A stretch of DNA of 64,000 bases from VRUE01 sp044867645 (GCA_044867645.1 JBIOVI010000011.1:32809-96808); one strand, 5' to 3'; positions 8,448 to 17,576 are shown, counted from the first letter of the stretch. The notes: generated from the letters alone by a model not told the origin. Numbers and translations: made by a program.

Positions 8448-9359
8448 ATGCTTGTGGTGAGAGTTGTCCTCGTAGCCTTGGTCCTGCTTGCAGCTGGCTC
8501 TGTTTTCAGCGATCGGTCCGTTGCCGGCGAATGGCAGGAACTGCCTGTCGTGCCAGCGCTTGGACCCGTTGTCGCCGGCCACCTCGAAAAGGTCGTGAGC
8601 CGTGGAGGGCAACTCGGCAATCGCCCGGGGGTCGTCACCAAGATTGGCGACAGCATCACTGCATCGCCAGCGTTCCTGCAAGCGCTGGCGTGCTGGCCGG
8701 CCCAGCTGGGCCCATGGGAGGAGCTGGGCGGGACGCTCGCATTCTTCGGGCGGACCGCTGTGCCTGGTGGCTCTGAGGAAGCTCAGTGTCCGGTCAGCAA
8801 CAGCTATTCACGCCTGGGCGTGGCCGCCGTCGGTGGATGGCGGGCTGCCGATGCGCTTCTGCCACGCGAATCCTTCACGGAGTGCCACGGGCTGCCCGCC
8901 GTTTCCTGTGAGCTGCAACTGATCCGCCCATCGGTTGCCCTGATCATGTTTGGAACCAATGATCTGGAGGACTTCACCGCAACCCAGTTCCGCCTCGACC
9001 TCGCTCGAGTCGCACGGCTCGTGTCCAGTGCGGGAACCATTCCGGTGATCAGCACGATCCCGCCTCGGGCCAGGCAGCCGTTCTCGCAACGGGTCGCGCG
9101 GTTCAATGCCGAGATCGCCGCCTTGGCCGAGAACCGGGCCCTGCCGCTCTGGAACTACTGGCGACAGATGGTCGCGCCGGGGGTTCCCCGCGCGGGTCTG
9201 AGTCGCGATGGCGTCCACCCGAGCGTTCTCTGCCCACCCTGCACCGCGATTGACTTTCGGCCCGTGGGATTGCGGCAGGGGTATGCACTGCGGAACCTCG
9301 GAGCCTTGCTTGTCCTCGATCGCCTGCGCCGGGTAGTCCCGCTAGTAGACGTTCAGTAG
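8448..9359 (+). CDS. Secreted SGNH/GDSL-type hydrolase
   Basis: A 303-residue protein with a cleavable signal peptide (MLVVRVVLVALVLLAAGSVF) and SGNH blocks: GDSITAS near residue 67 (nucleophilic Ser), FGTNDLEDF near 170 (Asn of block III) and DGVHPS near 252 (catalytic Asp-His). It should be an extracytoplasmic esterase or acetylhydrolase. ATG 8448 is preferred over the in-frame TTG 8439 because it starts the hydrophobic signal cleanly. It faces an acyltransferase-3 gene only 11 bases away, convergent; AT3 and SGNH domains often act as a pair on surface glycans. Confidence 0.82.
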   Translation: MLVVRVVLVALVLLAAGSVFSDRSVAGEWQELPVVPALGPVVAGHLEKVVSRGGQLGNRPGVVTKIGDSITASPAFLQALACWPAQLGPWEELGGTLAFFGRTAVPGGSEEAQCPVSNSYSRLGVAAVGGWRAADALLPRESFTECHGLPAVSCELQLIRPSVALIMFGTNDLEDFTATQFRLDLARVARLVSSAGTIPVISTIPPRARQPFSQRVARFNAEIAALAENRALPLWNYWRQMVAPGVPRAGLSRDGVHPSVLCPPCTAIDFRPVGLRQGYALRNLGALLVLDRLRRVVPLVDVQ

Positions 9360-9370
9360 GAATCCAACGT

Positions 9371-10537
9371 CTAGCCGGGAGCGCCGCGCGGGCGCACATG
9401 CTTCGTCGCCAGCTTGCGCACCCCACGGATCAGGGCATACGTCCCGATAGCTAACGCAAGGGTCCCGCTCACAGCAAGTCCCCAGCGGACGGGGATTGCC
9501 AGCTCGGTGGTGGAGAGGGAACTCTGCAGAGCGACAAGGAACGGAATATGAACGAGGTAGATCCAAAAGCTTGCGTCCGACAAATAGCGCAGCACGCGCG
9601 ACTCCTTGCGGACGTATCGCGCCAGCACGCCCCAGATTCCGAACAGGGTTAGCCAGCAGACCATGCCCACGGTGAACAGGCCGTAAAGGCGCAGCTCATC
9701 GATTTCGGCCAGGATTCCCGGCGTGCCGACGTTGCCGGTGAAGTCGCCACTGTCGTAGAAGAGAAGGAAGGCGGGCACGGCGATCAGCACCCCCGCCCCG
9801 AGCCGCAGCCAGGCCCCGCGCTTGAGATCCTCCAGCAGGTCGGTCTGACCGCTGAGAAGCCAGCCGAAGAAGAAGAAGAGGCTGTAGTACGCGAAGAGGG
9901 TTGGGGCGGGGACCAGCGAGTTGGATGCGGTTCCTCCCGCCACCCAGCCGGTCTTGGTGATCAGGATCGCCGCGCTGACCGACGCCAGGACAGGAACCGC
10001 CCACCATGACCCGATCAGATTGCGAAAGCCACGGTTGATGGCTGCCCCCAGCCCAGGTGCGCGCTGGATCGCCAACCAGACTCCGATCGCGATCAGGGAG
10101 ATCATCAGCAAATAGGCGATGAACCACAGGTGCCGCGGCGAGAGGCTGAAGACGTTGGCGATGTCCAGTTCTCGCTTCGGCGGAAGCGCACCTTTGCGCG
10201 GCCAGAGGGTCGCCGCGCCGATGACGAGGAAGTTCGCCAGCGGCACGACCGTCAGCATCCCCACGGCCAGCGGCAACCCGAGTCGGCGAAACCGAGCACG
10301 TAGCTGGCGGACGGCGGTGGATCGTCGCAGCGCGCTGGCGGCCAGAAACCCCGAGATGGCGAAGAACAGGGGCATGTGCCAGGTATGGACGAACCAGACG
10401 ACGGCATCGACGATCTCGCCTCCTCCGTCGCCCTTCTGGACATAGCGGGCAGCGTGGTACGGGATCAGGAGGAGGATCGCCGATACGCGGATGGCGTCTA
10501 GGTGATGCCGACGCTGCTGGCTTACACCTTGAGACAT
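9371..10537 (-). CDS. Acyltransferase family 3 (AT3) membrane O-acyltransferase
   Basis: A 388-residue protein with about ten membrane helices. The N-terminus has the AT3 signature LDAIRVSAILLLIPYHAAR (conserved Arg and His) and WHMPLFFAISGF near 70. AT3 proteins transfer acyl groups, usually acetyl, from the cytoplasm onto sugars or lipids at the membrane. It ends 11 bases from the secreted SGNH hydrolase, which may complete or edit the acylation. A hairpin upstream of its start (10549-10620) separates it from the P450 gene. Confidence 0.88.
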   Translation of the reverse strand: MSQGVSQQRRHHLDAIRVSAILLLIPYHAARYVQKGDGGGEIVDAVVWFVHTWHMPLFFAISGFLAASALRRSTAVRQLRARFRRLGLPLAVGMLTVVPLANFLVIGAATLWPRKGALPPKRELDIANVFSLSPRHLWFIAYLLMISLIAIGVWLAIQRAPGLGAAINRGFRNLIGSWWAVPVLASVSAAILITKTGWVAGGTASNSLVPAPTLFAYYSLFFFFGWLLSGQTDLLEDLKRGAWLRLGAGVLIAVPAFLLFYDSGDFTGNVGTPGILAEIDELRLYGLFTVGMVCWLTLFGIWGVLARYVRKESRVLRYLSDASFWIYLVHIPFLVALQSSLSTTELAIPVRWGLAVSGTLALAIGTYALIRGVRKLATKHVRPRGAPG

Positions 10538-10548
10538 AGGCTCAGAGT

Positions 10549-10620
10549 AGGAGGTTCAGGTGGCCGAGCCGAAGATCCGGCCTTCGTCTACTTCAAAAGC
10601 CACAGCCCCCTGAACCGCCT
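10549..10620 (-). terminator. Hairpin between P450 and acyltransferase genes
   Basis: Arms AGGAGGTTCAGG (10549-10560) and CCTGAACCGCCT (10609-10620) are complementary at 11 of 12 positions, with a 48-base loop that itself contains CGAAG/CTTCG. It lies just after the stop of the P450 gene on the minus strand. No T-run follows, so termination is a guess; it could be an RNA element in the leader of the acyltransferase gene. Confidence 0.4.
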
Positions 10621-10659
10621 TCGCGCTGCACGAGGCCCTCGGTTGTCGCCTCGTTCGTG

Positions 10660-12090
10660 TCAGCCTAGGCGCGAGCGGACGACCACGCGGGCGCCGCGTG
10701 AAGGGATCATCGTCACGTTACGGTGCAGGGCGTGCTCGGGCTCAGGGTCGTCGGTCTCGAGGTCGAGGCGGCGGGTCATCGTCTCCAACACGACGCGCTG
10801 CTCTGCCATCGCCAGCGCTGCGCCGAGGCAGCGGCGGATGCCACCGCCGAAGGGGATCCACTCGTAAGTTCCGGGCTTGCGGTCGATCCAGCGCTCCGGG
10901 CGAAAGGCGAACGGCTCGGGGTAGAGATCCTCGCGATGATGGACGAGCAAGATGCTCATCGTCACCGCCGTGTCCGCCGGCACCGCGTAGGCCCCGAGTC
11001 GCCATGGCACCGTTACCCGTCGGCCGATGATCGGGATCACCGGCCGCGAGCGCATCCCCTCGACGATCGTCGCCTCTATCTGCTCGGTGGCGTTCGTCTC
11101 GCCGCGCACGGCATCGCGTAGCGCGTCGTGGGCAGACGGGTTGCGGACCAGCCGCTCCCAGGTCCAGGCCAGCGAGTTGGCGGTCGTCTCGTGTCCGGCG
11201 AGAACCAGGGTCAGCAGCTCATCGCGCAGTTCTTTGTCGCTCATCGCCTCGCCGCTCTCGGTCTTCGCCTGCAGCAGCAACGAAAGGATGTCGCGCCGCT
11301 CACCCAGGTTGGCGGCGCGTCGGCGCTGCTCGATCACCGCATAGGTTGGGCGGTCGAGCAACTCGATGCCCACGCGGGTCAAGCCGACCGGCTCCTCGCG
11401 GTTGAGGTTCATCAGCTCGGCCACCTGTGCGGTCGGCCAGGTCGAGGCGGCCACGATGCGCTTGGTGGCAAAGCGGAGCCAGTGCTCCGGGGTTCCCCGT
11501 TCGGGCTTCCCCTCGATGCCGAAGATCCCGGCCATGATCACGTCCAGCGTGATCGCCTGCATGCGCGGGGCCAGCGCGAAGGGCTCGCCGATCGGCCAAC
11601 GCGCGATCTCACGTTCGGCAGCGTCCGCGATCATCTGCATGTACTGCTCGATCGCCTCGCCGTGGAAGGGCGGCAGCAGCAGTTTGCGCTGGCGCATGTG
11701 GCGGGGGCCGATCGCGGTGAGGACCGAGTTGGGCCCGACGATCGGCCGTAGCGGCGACTCGCCGGTCAGCGACGGCGCCTGCTCGGGCTTTGCCGTGAAC
11801 AGCGAGCGCACGTGGTCGGGATGGCTGGTGATGACCGGATCGCCGGAGATCGCGCCCCGCATTTGGAAGGTCTCTCCCAGCTCGCGCTTGGCGCGGAAGA
11901 CGAACTCGATCTGCCGTTGGTTGAAGCGGAGGGTCTGCAGCAGAGGTGGCAGCGCGATCCTTGGCGGTGCCGGCAGGCCGGCTGCCTCGCTGGGGTCGAT
12001 CGGACCGGCTGGAGATGGGGGAGCCTCGCCGACGAGGCCGTTGTCGCTCTGGGGCTCCGGTGTGGCTAGGGGTTCCGCCAGCGAGGTCAC
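10660..12090 (-). CDS. Cytochrome P450 monooxygenase
   Basis: Shows all P450 landmarks: I-helix AGHETTA (oxygen activation Thr), K-helix E-G-M-R (ExxR), and heme loop FGGGIRRCLG with the Cys ligand near the C-terminus. An N-terminal proline-rich leader (about 40 residues) precedes the catalytic fold and there is no membrane anchor, so a soluble bacterial class needing a ferredoxin or flavodoxin partner is likely; none is encoded nearby. GTG 12090 is chosen as start (476 residues): the upstream in-frame ATG at 12141 would leave only 7 bases between this gene and divergent pyk and no room for promoters. Confidence 0.9.
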   Translation of the reverse strand: MTSLAEPLATPEPQSDNGLVGEAPPSPAGPIDPSEAAGLPAPPRIALPPLLQTLRFNQRQIEFVFRAKRELGETFQMRGAISGDPVITSHPDHVRSLFTAKPEQAPSLTGESPLRPIVGPNSVLTAIGPRHMRQRKLLLPPFHGEAIEQYMQMIADAAEREIARWPIGEPFALAPRMQAITLDVIMAGIFGIEGKPERGTPEHWLRFATKRIVAASTWPTAQVAELMNLNREEPVGLTRVGIELLDRPTYAVIEQRRRAANLGERRDILSLLLQAKTESGEAMSDKELRDELLTLVLAGHETTANSLAWTWERLVRNPSAHDALRDAVRGETNATEQIEATIVEGMRSRPVIPIIGRRVTVPWRLGAYAVPADTAVTMSILLVHHREDLYPEPFAFRPERWIDRKPGTYEWIPFGGGIRRCLGAALAMAEQRVVLETMTRRLDLETDDPEPEHALHRNVTMIPSRGARVVVRSRLG

Positions 12091-12148
12091 GGCGGCAGTG
12101 TTACACAGATCGATGTCATATTGGCCAGCCTCTACAGTCATGTGACGT

Positions 12149-13561
12149 ATGCACGGCAGGCGGACCAAGATCATCGTGACGGTCGGCCCCGCCAGCTGGG
12201 ACGAGGACGTCCTGGAGCGACTGGTCGAGGCCGGCGCAGACGTGTTCCGGCTCAACTTCTCCCATGCGGATCGCGAGCGTCACGCGCGCACGATCGAGTC
12301 GATCCGCGCGGCGTCCGGGCGGGTCGGACGCGAGGTCGCGGTGCTCGGTGACCTTCCTGGGCCGAAGCTACGGATCGGCGAGCTGCGCGGCGACGTCGCT
12401 GAGCTGGAGACGGGAATGCACGTGAAGCTGACGCCGCAGGCGGTTGAGGGCGATGCGGAGACGATCCCGGTCGACTGGTCCGGCGTGACCTCGCTGCGCG
12501 AGGACGAACTCGTTTACCTCGCGGACGGCTCGATCCGGTTGCGGGTCGGCGAGGCCGATGACGGCGGCGTGGACGCGGAGGTCGAGGTGGGCGGCACGCT
12601 CTCCTCCCACAAGGGGATGAACATTCCGGGAATCAGCGTGCAGGCCGCGACCACTGGAGACCTTGGCTGGGTCGAGTTCGCGGTCGAGCACGAGGTCGAT
12701 TTGCTGGCGATGTCGTTCGTCTCCTCGGCGGCCGACCTCGAGCCGGTCGCCGAGCGGCTGCGCTCGCTCGATTCGGACATCCCCCTGATTGCCAAGATCG
12801 AGAAGCAGCAGGCAGCCGAGAACGCGGAGGAGATCGTCCGTGCCGCGAGCGGCGGGATCATGGTGGCGCGGGGCGACCTCGGGATCGAGCTGCCCCTGGC
12901 CCAGGTGCCGGTCGTCCAGAAGCGGCTGATCCGGACCGCCGGCCAGCGCTCCAAGCCGGCGATCACGGCGACGCAGATGCTTGCCTCGATGGTCAGTGAG
13001 CGCCGCCCGACCCGGGCGGAGGTGACCGACGTCGCCAACGCGATCTTCGACGGAACCGACGCCGTGATGCTCTCCGAGGAGACCGCGGTCGGCCGCCATC
13101 CGGTCGAGGCGGTGCGGGTGATGGACCAGATCGCACGCGCGACCGAGCCCGACCTTCCCTACGGCGAGTGGCTCTTCACCCGAACCGATCAGGCAACCCA
13201 GGATGTCGCCGACTCGGTCGCCCAGAGTGCTGTCGGTGCGGTCTACCGCCTCAACCTGGCGGCGCTGGTCGTGCCGACGAGGAGCGGCCGCACCGCTCGC
13301 CTCGTCTCGGCCCACCGGCCCAACGTGCCGGTGCTGGCGATCTCGCCGCGGGCGGAGACGGTGCGCCGTCTCAACCTGCTCTTCGGCGTCACCGCGATCC
13401 TCAGCGAGCACGAGACCGAGGTTCGCAGCCTGCTCAACGACTGCGCCTCGCTCACCGTGCGCAATGGCATCGCACAGTCGGGAGACCTGGTCGCGATCGT
13501 CGCCGGCATGCCGGACCAGGAGCTGGGGACGAACTTGTTCGAGGTCCATCGCGTTCCCTGA
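12149..13561 (+). CDS. pyk: Pyruvate kinase
   Basis: A 470-residue protein catalysing phosphoenolpyruvate + ADP to pyruvate + ATP, last step of glycolysis. Seen: N-terminal RRTKIIVTVGPAS, substrate-loop RLNFSHAD near 32-39, the catalytic signature IAKIEKQQAAENAEEI near 213, MVARGDLGIELP near 235-247, and the cation-site ATQMLASM near 273. Domain order A-B-C is complete and length is normal. Divergent from the P450 gene with about 58 bases between starts. A GTG-started thioesterase follows after 18 bases. Confidence 0.97.
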   Translation: MHGRRTKIIVTVGPASWDEDVLERLVEAGADVFRLNFSHADRERHARTIESIRAASGRVGREVAVLGDLPGPKLRIGELRGDVAELETGMHVKLTPQAVEGDAETIPVDWSGVTSLREDELVYLADGSIRLRVGEADDGGVDAEVEVGGTLSSHKGMNIPGISVQAATTGDLGWVEFAVEHEVDLLAMSFVSSAADLEPVAERLRSLDSDIPLIAKIEKQQAAENAEEIVRAASGGIMVARGDLGIELPLAQVPVVQKRLIRTAGQRSKPAITATQMLASMVSERRPTRAEVTDVANAIFDGTDAVMLSEETAVGRHPVEAVRVMDQIARATEPDLPYGEWLFTRTDQATQDVADSVAQSAVGAVYRLNLAALVVPTRSGRTARLVSAHRPNVPVLAISPRAETVRRLNLLFGVTAILSEHETEVRSLLNDCASLTVRNGIAQSGDLVAIVAGMPDQELGTNLFEVHRVP

Positions 13562-13579
13562 CGGGTAGGCTGCCGGCCA

Positions 13580-14047
13580 GTGACCGACTTCGACGCGATC
13601 GCGCAAGGGATGACGCAGGCGGTGCCGTTCGCCGGGCACCTCGGCCTTGAGATCGGCAGCGTCGCCGAGGGAGAAGCCACGGTTCGCCTGCCGGAGCGCG
13701 CCGAGCTGACCAACCACGTTGGGTCCCAGCACGCCGGCGCCCTTTTCACCGCCGCCGAGACCGCTTCGGGTGCGGCCTTCGTCGGTGCCTTTGCCGAGCG
13801 GCTCGGTGAGGTGACCCCGCTTGCCCGCAGCGCCGAGATCTCCTACGAGAAGATCGCCAAAGGACCGATCGACGCGAGCGCCAAGCTCGGCATCCCGGCG
13901 GCGGAGGCGCTTTCCACTCTCGACTCCGAGGGCAAGGTCGAGTTTCCCTGCGAGGTCGAGTTGGTCGACGCCTCCGGCCTGCGCGTCGCCACGGCGACGG
14001 TCCACTGGCACGTGCGGCTCAACAAGCCGGCCGCCAGCGAGGCATGA
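13580..14047 (+). CDS. Hotdog-fold thioesterase (DUF4442/PaaI-like)
   Basis: A 155-residue single hotdog domain. Residues 40-65 (ELTNHVGSQHAGALFTAAET) carry the N/H-G-G pattern of the hotdog central helix, and the last strand is ATATVHWHV. It probably hydrolyses acyl-CoA thioesters. GTG start at 13580. Its last four bases overlap the ATG of the enoyl-CoA hydratase (ATGA), giving a coupled pair that would act on acyl-CoAs. Confidence 0.8.
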   Translation: MTDFDAIAQGMTQAVPFAGHLGLEIGSVAEGEATVRLPERAELTNHVGSQHAGALFTAAETASGAAFVGAFAERLGEVTPLARSAEISYEKIAKGPIDASAKLGIPAAEALSTLDSEGKVEFPCEVELVDASGLRVATATVHWHVRLNKPAASEA

Positions 14048-14820
14048 CGCTCGTCCGCCTCGACCGCGACGAGCTGGGCCTGGCCGTTGCGACCTTCGAT
14101 AGCCCGCCGCTGAACCTCTTCAACCGGCAGTTGTTTGAGGATCTGCGAGCAGCCATCGCCGCGGTCGAGGCCGATCCGCCGAGGGCGCTGCTCTTTCGCG
14201 CCGAGGGTCGTGCCGTCTCGGGCGGGGTGGACGTCAACGAGTTCGACGGGCTCACGCCGGAGCGGGCGAGCCAGCTCTGGGACGAGCTGATCGGGACGGT
14301 CGAGCGGGTAGAAGCATTGCCGTTGCCGGTCGTCTTCGCCGCCCACGCCCTCACGCTGACCGCCGCTTTCGAGCTCGCCCTGGGTTGCGATCTGATCCTC
14401 GCCGCGCGCTCGGCGAAGTTCGGCCTGGTCGAGAAGGTGGTTGGCCTGACCCCGTCGATGGGCGGCACCCAGCGCCTCGCCGAGCGGGCCGGCAGCGGCC
14501 GCGCCCGCCATTTCGTCATCAGCGGCGACCTCTTCGACGCCGAGGAGATGGAGCGCTGGGGTGTCGTCAACGTCCTCTTCGACGACGACGGCTTCGATGC
14601 TCGCGCTCGTGCCTTCGCCGCCGAGCTGGCCGCCGGTCCGACCAAAGCCCACGCGATGACCAAGCACATCCTGCGCCGCTATCGCGAGGGCGGTATTCCA
14701 GCGGCCGACCAAGCCGTTCGCGAGGATGCGGGCGAGCTCTTCGCGACGGAAGACCTGCAGCGCGCCGTCAAGACCTTTCTCGACCAGGGCCCCGGCCACG
14801 CCGAGTTTCAAGGCCGCTGA
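14044..14820 (+). CDS. Enoyl-CoA hydratase/isomerase family protein
   Basis: A 258-residue crotonase-fold protein. The first oxyanion segment is LLFRAEGRAVSGGVDVNEF near 55-73 and the second is ALGCDLILAARSAKFGLVEK near 112-131, followed by GLTPSMGGTQRLAERAG. The usual catalytic Glu pair is not fully obvious, so it could be a hydratase, isomerase or thioester-processing relative. Coupled to the upstream thioesterase by a four-base overlap. Confidence 0.85.
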   Translation: MTLVRLDRDELGLAVATFDSPPLNLFNRQLFEDLRAAIAAVEADPPRALLFRAEGRAVSGGVDVNEFDGLTPERASQLWDELIGTVERVEALPLPVVFAAHALTLTAAFELALGCDLILAARSAKFGLVEKVVGLTPSMGGTQRLAERAGSGRARHFVISGDLFDAEEMERWGVVNVLFDDDGFDARARAFAAELAAGPTKAHAMTKHILRRYREGGIPAADQAVREDAGELFATEDLQRAVKTFLDQGPGHAEFQGR

Positions 14821-14881
14821 TCGCATAACAGGTCCCAGCCGCGCCCCATAGAATCCCCGCAGAGGCCACAAACCTCAACCC

Positions 14882-14955
14882 GCGCCCGTAGCTCAGTTGG
14901 ATAGAGCGTCGGTCTACGAAACCGAAGGTCACAGGTTCGAATCCTGTCGGGCGCG
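14882..14955 (+). tRNA. tRNA-Arg (anticodon ACG)
   Basis: Acceptor GCGCCCG pairs with CGGGCGC before discriminator G at 14955. D arm GCTCAGTTGGATAGAGC, anticodon loop CTACGAA (anticodon ACG, needing A34-to-inosine editing), T arm ACAGG-TTCGAAT-CCTGT. Standard 74-nt class I tRNA. Confidence 0.97.
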
Positions 14956-14993
14956 CTGCTGGAAACGCCGTTGGCGGCTGAGCGGCGGTCGGC

Positions 14994-15326
14994 TCAGCCG
15001 GAGAGCGCCGCCTCCATCTCCGCCAGCTGGGCCTCGATCCCGGCCGAGATCCCGTCGCAGATCTGGTGTACGCCGGGGTCGGCGATCCGGTAGATCGAGC
15101 TGGTCCCGCGCTTGCGGCGCGAGACGAAGCCCTCCGCGTGGAGGGCGCCGAGGTGCTTGGAGACGTTCTGCTGCGAGCCCCCGACCAGCTCGGCGATCTC
15201 CCCCGCCGAGGCTTCGTCCTGGCGGCGCAGGACGTCGAGGATCCGCAGCCGGGTGGGATCGGAGAGGGCGCGAAAGCGGCGCGCGATCAGCTCCGCCGCC
15301 TCTGGGGTCAACCGGCTCTGCTGCAT
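14994..15326 (-). CDS. ArsR-family winged-helix repressor
   Basis: A 110-residue ArsR-type DNA-binding protein: FRALSDPTRLRILDVLRRQ near 17-35, helix-turn-helix GGSQQNVSKHLGALHAEGFV near 53-72, wing RKRGTSSIYRI. ATG 15326 is chosen, since the longer frame back to 15404 would run over the promoter region of the divergent MMPL gene. No CxC metal site is present near the recognition helix, so the signal may be a small molecule rather than a metal. It most likely represses the divergent MMPL exporter and itself via the 15345-15366 palindromes. Confidence 0.88.
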   Translation of the reverse strand: MQQSRLTPEAAELIARRFRALSDPTRLRILDVLRRQDEASAGEIAELVGGSQQNVSKHLGALHAEGFVSRRKRGTSSIYRIADPGVHQICDGISAGIEAQLAEMEAALSG

Positions 15327-15344
15327 CTTGTTATTGTAACGTGT

Positions 15345-15366
15345 ACAACTAATAAGTTGTTCAACT
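15345..15366. promoter_or_regulatory. Candidate ArsR operator
   Basis: Two overlapping inverted repeats in the AT-rich gap between the divergent ArsR and MMPL genes: ACAACT-AATA-AGTTGT (15345-15360) and AGTTG-TT-CAACT (15355-15366). Position and symmetry fit a dimeric winged-helix repressor covering both promoters. Confidence 0.55.
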
Positions 15367-15396
15367 GTAAATTTGTGAAATGGTGGAGGAGAGGAA

Positions 15397-17514
15397 ATGG
15401 ACACGGCACGGAAGCGGGGACCGATCGGGCGGCTGGGGCGCTACGCCGCGACCCACAGGCGGGGAGTCTTCTTCGTCTGGGTGCTGATCTCGGTGGGCCT
15501 CGGGCTGCTGGCGCCACGGGTCGAGACGGCGCTCTCCGGCGCCGGCTGGGAGGCCAACGGCTCGGAGTCCGTCCGGGCCCGGGATCAGCTCCAGCGCGAG
15601 TTCGGCGGCGGCGGGTCCTACGCGCTCCAGGTTGCGGTCCACTCCTCCGGGGCCGGAGCGAGCGCGCCGCGGCTCCAGCGCACTGTGGCTGCGGTTGAAC
15701 GGGTATTGGCCGCCGACTCCGCGGTCGGTGCCATCATCCCGCCGCACCCCGGCGCATCGATCTCCGCCGACGGCCGGACCGCGATTGTGGTCGGCACCGC
15801 CGCCCGCGGGCCGAACGAGATGGTCGCCGCCGCCGATCGCCTCAGGCCCGAGATCGCCGCCGCGGCGGGACCGGGAGTCGAGGCGAATCTGACCGGCGCC
15901 GCCGCCATGTGGGCGGATTTCAACGAAGCCAACCGCGAGGCGATGCTGAAGTCGGAGCTGATCTCCTGGCCGGTGACGCTGGCGATTCTCGTCCTCGCCT
16001 TCGGCTCGCTGGTGGCCGCGGGCCTGCCGCTGATGCTGACGATCACCGGTCTCGTCGCCTCCGCCGGCGTCCTCTACCTCGGCTCCCTGATCTCGCCGAT
16101 CTCGATCTGGGCGATGAACTTCGCGCTGATGTTCGCGCTGGCGCTCGGGATCGATTACGCGCTGTTCGTCGTCATGCGCTTCCGCGGTGCGCTCGCGGGC
16201 GAGCGCACCGCGGTCGAGGCGGTTGCCGAGACGATGGACAGTGCCGGCAAGGCGGTTCTCTTCTCCGCCCTCACCGTGCTCGTCTCGATCTCGGCGGTGC
16301 TGTTCGTCCCCAGCCCCGCCTTCCGTTCGGTCTCGCTGGGGATCATGGTCTCGGTCCTGTTCGTGCTGGCGGCGACGCTGACGTTGCTGCCGGCGGTGCT
16401 TGCCAAGCTCGGGCCCAGGGTCGACGGGTTGTCCCTGCCCTGGGCCGGCAGCGGCGATCGCGGCTCGCCGCGGCTCGCTCGCTGGGGGGAGCTGCTGTGG
16501 CGGCGCCCACTCCTGTTCGGCGGCGTCGCCCTGGCCCTCCTCGTCGGCCTCGCCCTCCCGGCCCTTAGCCTGAAGACGGGGATGCCCTCGATAAAAGTCG
16601 TCCCCGTGGACGACTCCTCGCGAGCCGGCTACCGGCAGGTCAGCGCCGCCTTCGGCGCGGGCACGCCGGCGACGTTGCAGATCACCGCGCCGCGCTCCGC
16701 CCGCACGGCGGTGGTGGAGGGACTGGAAGACGACCCCGGCGTCGCCTCCGTCACTGCTCCCGTTGCCGGCTCAGGCGATGCGGTCCTGATCGGCGCGGTG
16801 CCGACCAGCGCCGCCGCGACGACCGAGCTCGGCGACACGATTGACCGGTTGCGAGGCACGCTGCCCCCGGCTGCGCTGGTTGGCGGCGCGGCCGCCGAGA
16901 ACCACGACCTCGAGTCGGCGCTGTCGGCGAAGGCGCCATTGGCGATCGGGCTCATCATCGGGCTCGGGTTCCTGCTGCTACTGATCGCCTTCCAGGCGCC
17001 GCTGGTCGCGGCGATGGCCGTTCTCGCCAACCTGCTCTCGACCGCCGCCGCCTTCGGGGTCGCCAAGCTGATCTTCCAGGACGGTCACCTGAGCGGCCTG
17101 CTCGGCTTCGAATCGCAGGGCTTTCTCGACGCCTGGGGGCCGATCTTCTTCTTCGCGATGATCTTCGCGATCGCGATGGACTACACCGTCTTCCTGCTCT
17201 CCTCGGCGCGGGAACAGTGGGAGCGGACGGGAGACGCGAAGGAGGCGATGGTCGGCGGGCTGGCTCGCTCGGGGCGCGTCGTCCTCGCCGCCGGCGCGGT
17301 GATGGTCGCGGTCTTCTTCACCTTCGCCCTCTCGGGACCGCTGCCACCGAAGGAGATGGGGGTGATCCTCGGCGTCGCCGTCCTTCTCGACACCTTCCCG
17401 GTCCGCCTGCTGTTGCTGCCGGTGTTCCTGCGGCTCGCCGGTCAGGCGGCCTGGGCGATGCCCTCCTGGCTCAACCGCACCCTGCCCGACGTCCGCTTCG
17501 GGCACGGCGACTAG
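15397..17514 (+). CDS. MMPL/RND-superfamily exporter
   Basis: A 705-residue transporter with the MMPL duplicated layout: TM1 near 25-42, an extracytoplasmic domain to about 180, five helices (about 185-335), TM7 near 370, second loop, and five C-terminal helices ending near 690. The helix motif ALALGIDYALFVVMRFR (near 247-263) and its C-terminal counterpart FAIAMDYTVFLLSSAREQW (near 588-606) carry the Asp-Tyr pairs used for proton coupling. It probably exports lipids or lipophilic compounds. A strong ribosome site (GGAGGAGAGG) precedes the ATG. Likely repressed by the divergent ArsR protein. Confidence 0.92.
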   Translation: MDTARKRGPIGRLGRYAATHRRGVFFVWVLISVGLGLLAPRVETALSGAGWEANGSESVRARDQLQREFGGGGSYALQVAVHSSGAGASAPRLQRTVAAVERVLAADSAVGAIIPPHPGASISADGRTAIVVGTAARGPNEMVAAADRLRPEIAAAAGPGVEANLTGAAAMWADFNEANREAMLKSELISWPVTLAILVLAFGSLVAAGLPLMLTITGLVASAGVLYLGSLISPISIWAMNFALMFALALGIDYALFVVMRFRGALAGERTAVEAVAETMDSAGKAVLFSALTVLVSISAVLFVPSPAFRSVSLGIMVSVLFVLAATLTLLPAVLAKLGPRVDGLSLPWAGSGDRGSPRLARWGELLWRRPLLFGGVALALLVGLALPALSLKTGMPSIKVVPVDDSSRAGYRQVSAAFGAGTPATLQITAPRSARTAVVEGLEDDPGVASVTAPVAGSGDAVLIGAVPTSAAATTELGDTIDRLRGTLPPAALVGGAAAENHDLESALSAKAPLAIGLIIGLGFLLLLIAFQAPLVAAMAVLANLLSTAAAFGVAKLIFQDGHLSGLLGFESQGFLDAWGPIFFFAMIFAIAMDYTVFLLSSAREQWERTGDAKEAMVGGLARSGRVVLAAGAVMVAVFFTFALSGPLPPKEMGVILGVAVLLDTFPVRLLLLPVFLRLAGQAAWAMPSWLNRTLPDVRFGHGD

Positions 17515-17551
17515 CGAAACGAGCACGGTCGCTCGCGACCAAGGTGTCGAG

Positions 17552-17576
17552 CGGCGGCGCCCCTGCCGCGCCGCCG
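17552..17576. terminator. Bidirectional hairpin between convergent genes
   Basis: CGGCGGCGC (17552-17560) and GCGCCGCCG (17568-17576) form a 9-bp G/C stem with loop CCCTGCC. A second small palindrome GGTCGC-TC-GCGACC lies at 17527-17540. Both are between the stops of the MMPL gene and the convergent secreted-protein gene. No T-run, as is common in high-GC actinobacteria. Confidence 0.55.

Noticed and set aside
12368..14011. 547-codon open frame on the minus strand
   Set aside because: Antisense to pyruvate kinase and the thioesterase; composition is that of a reverse-frame shadow.
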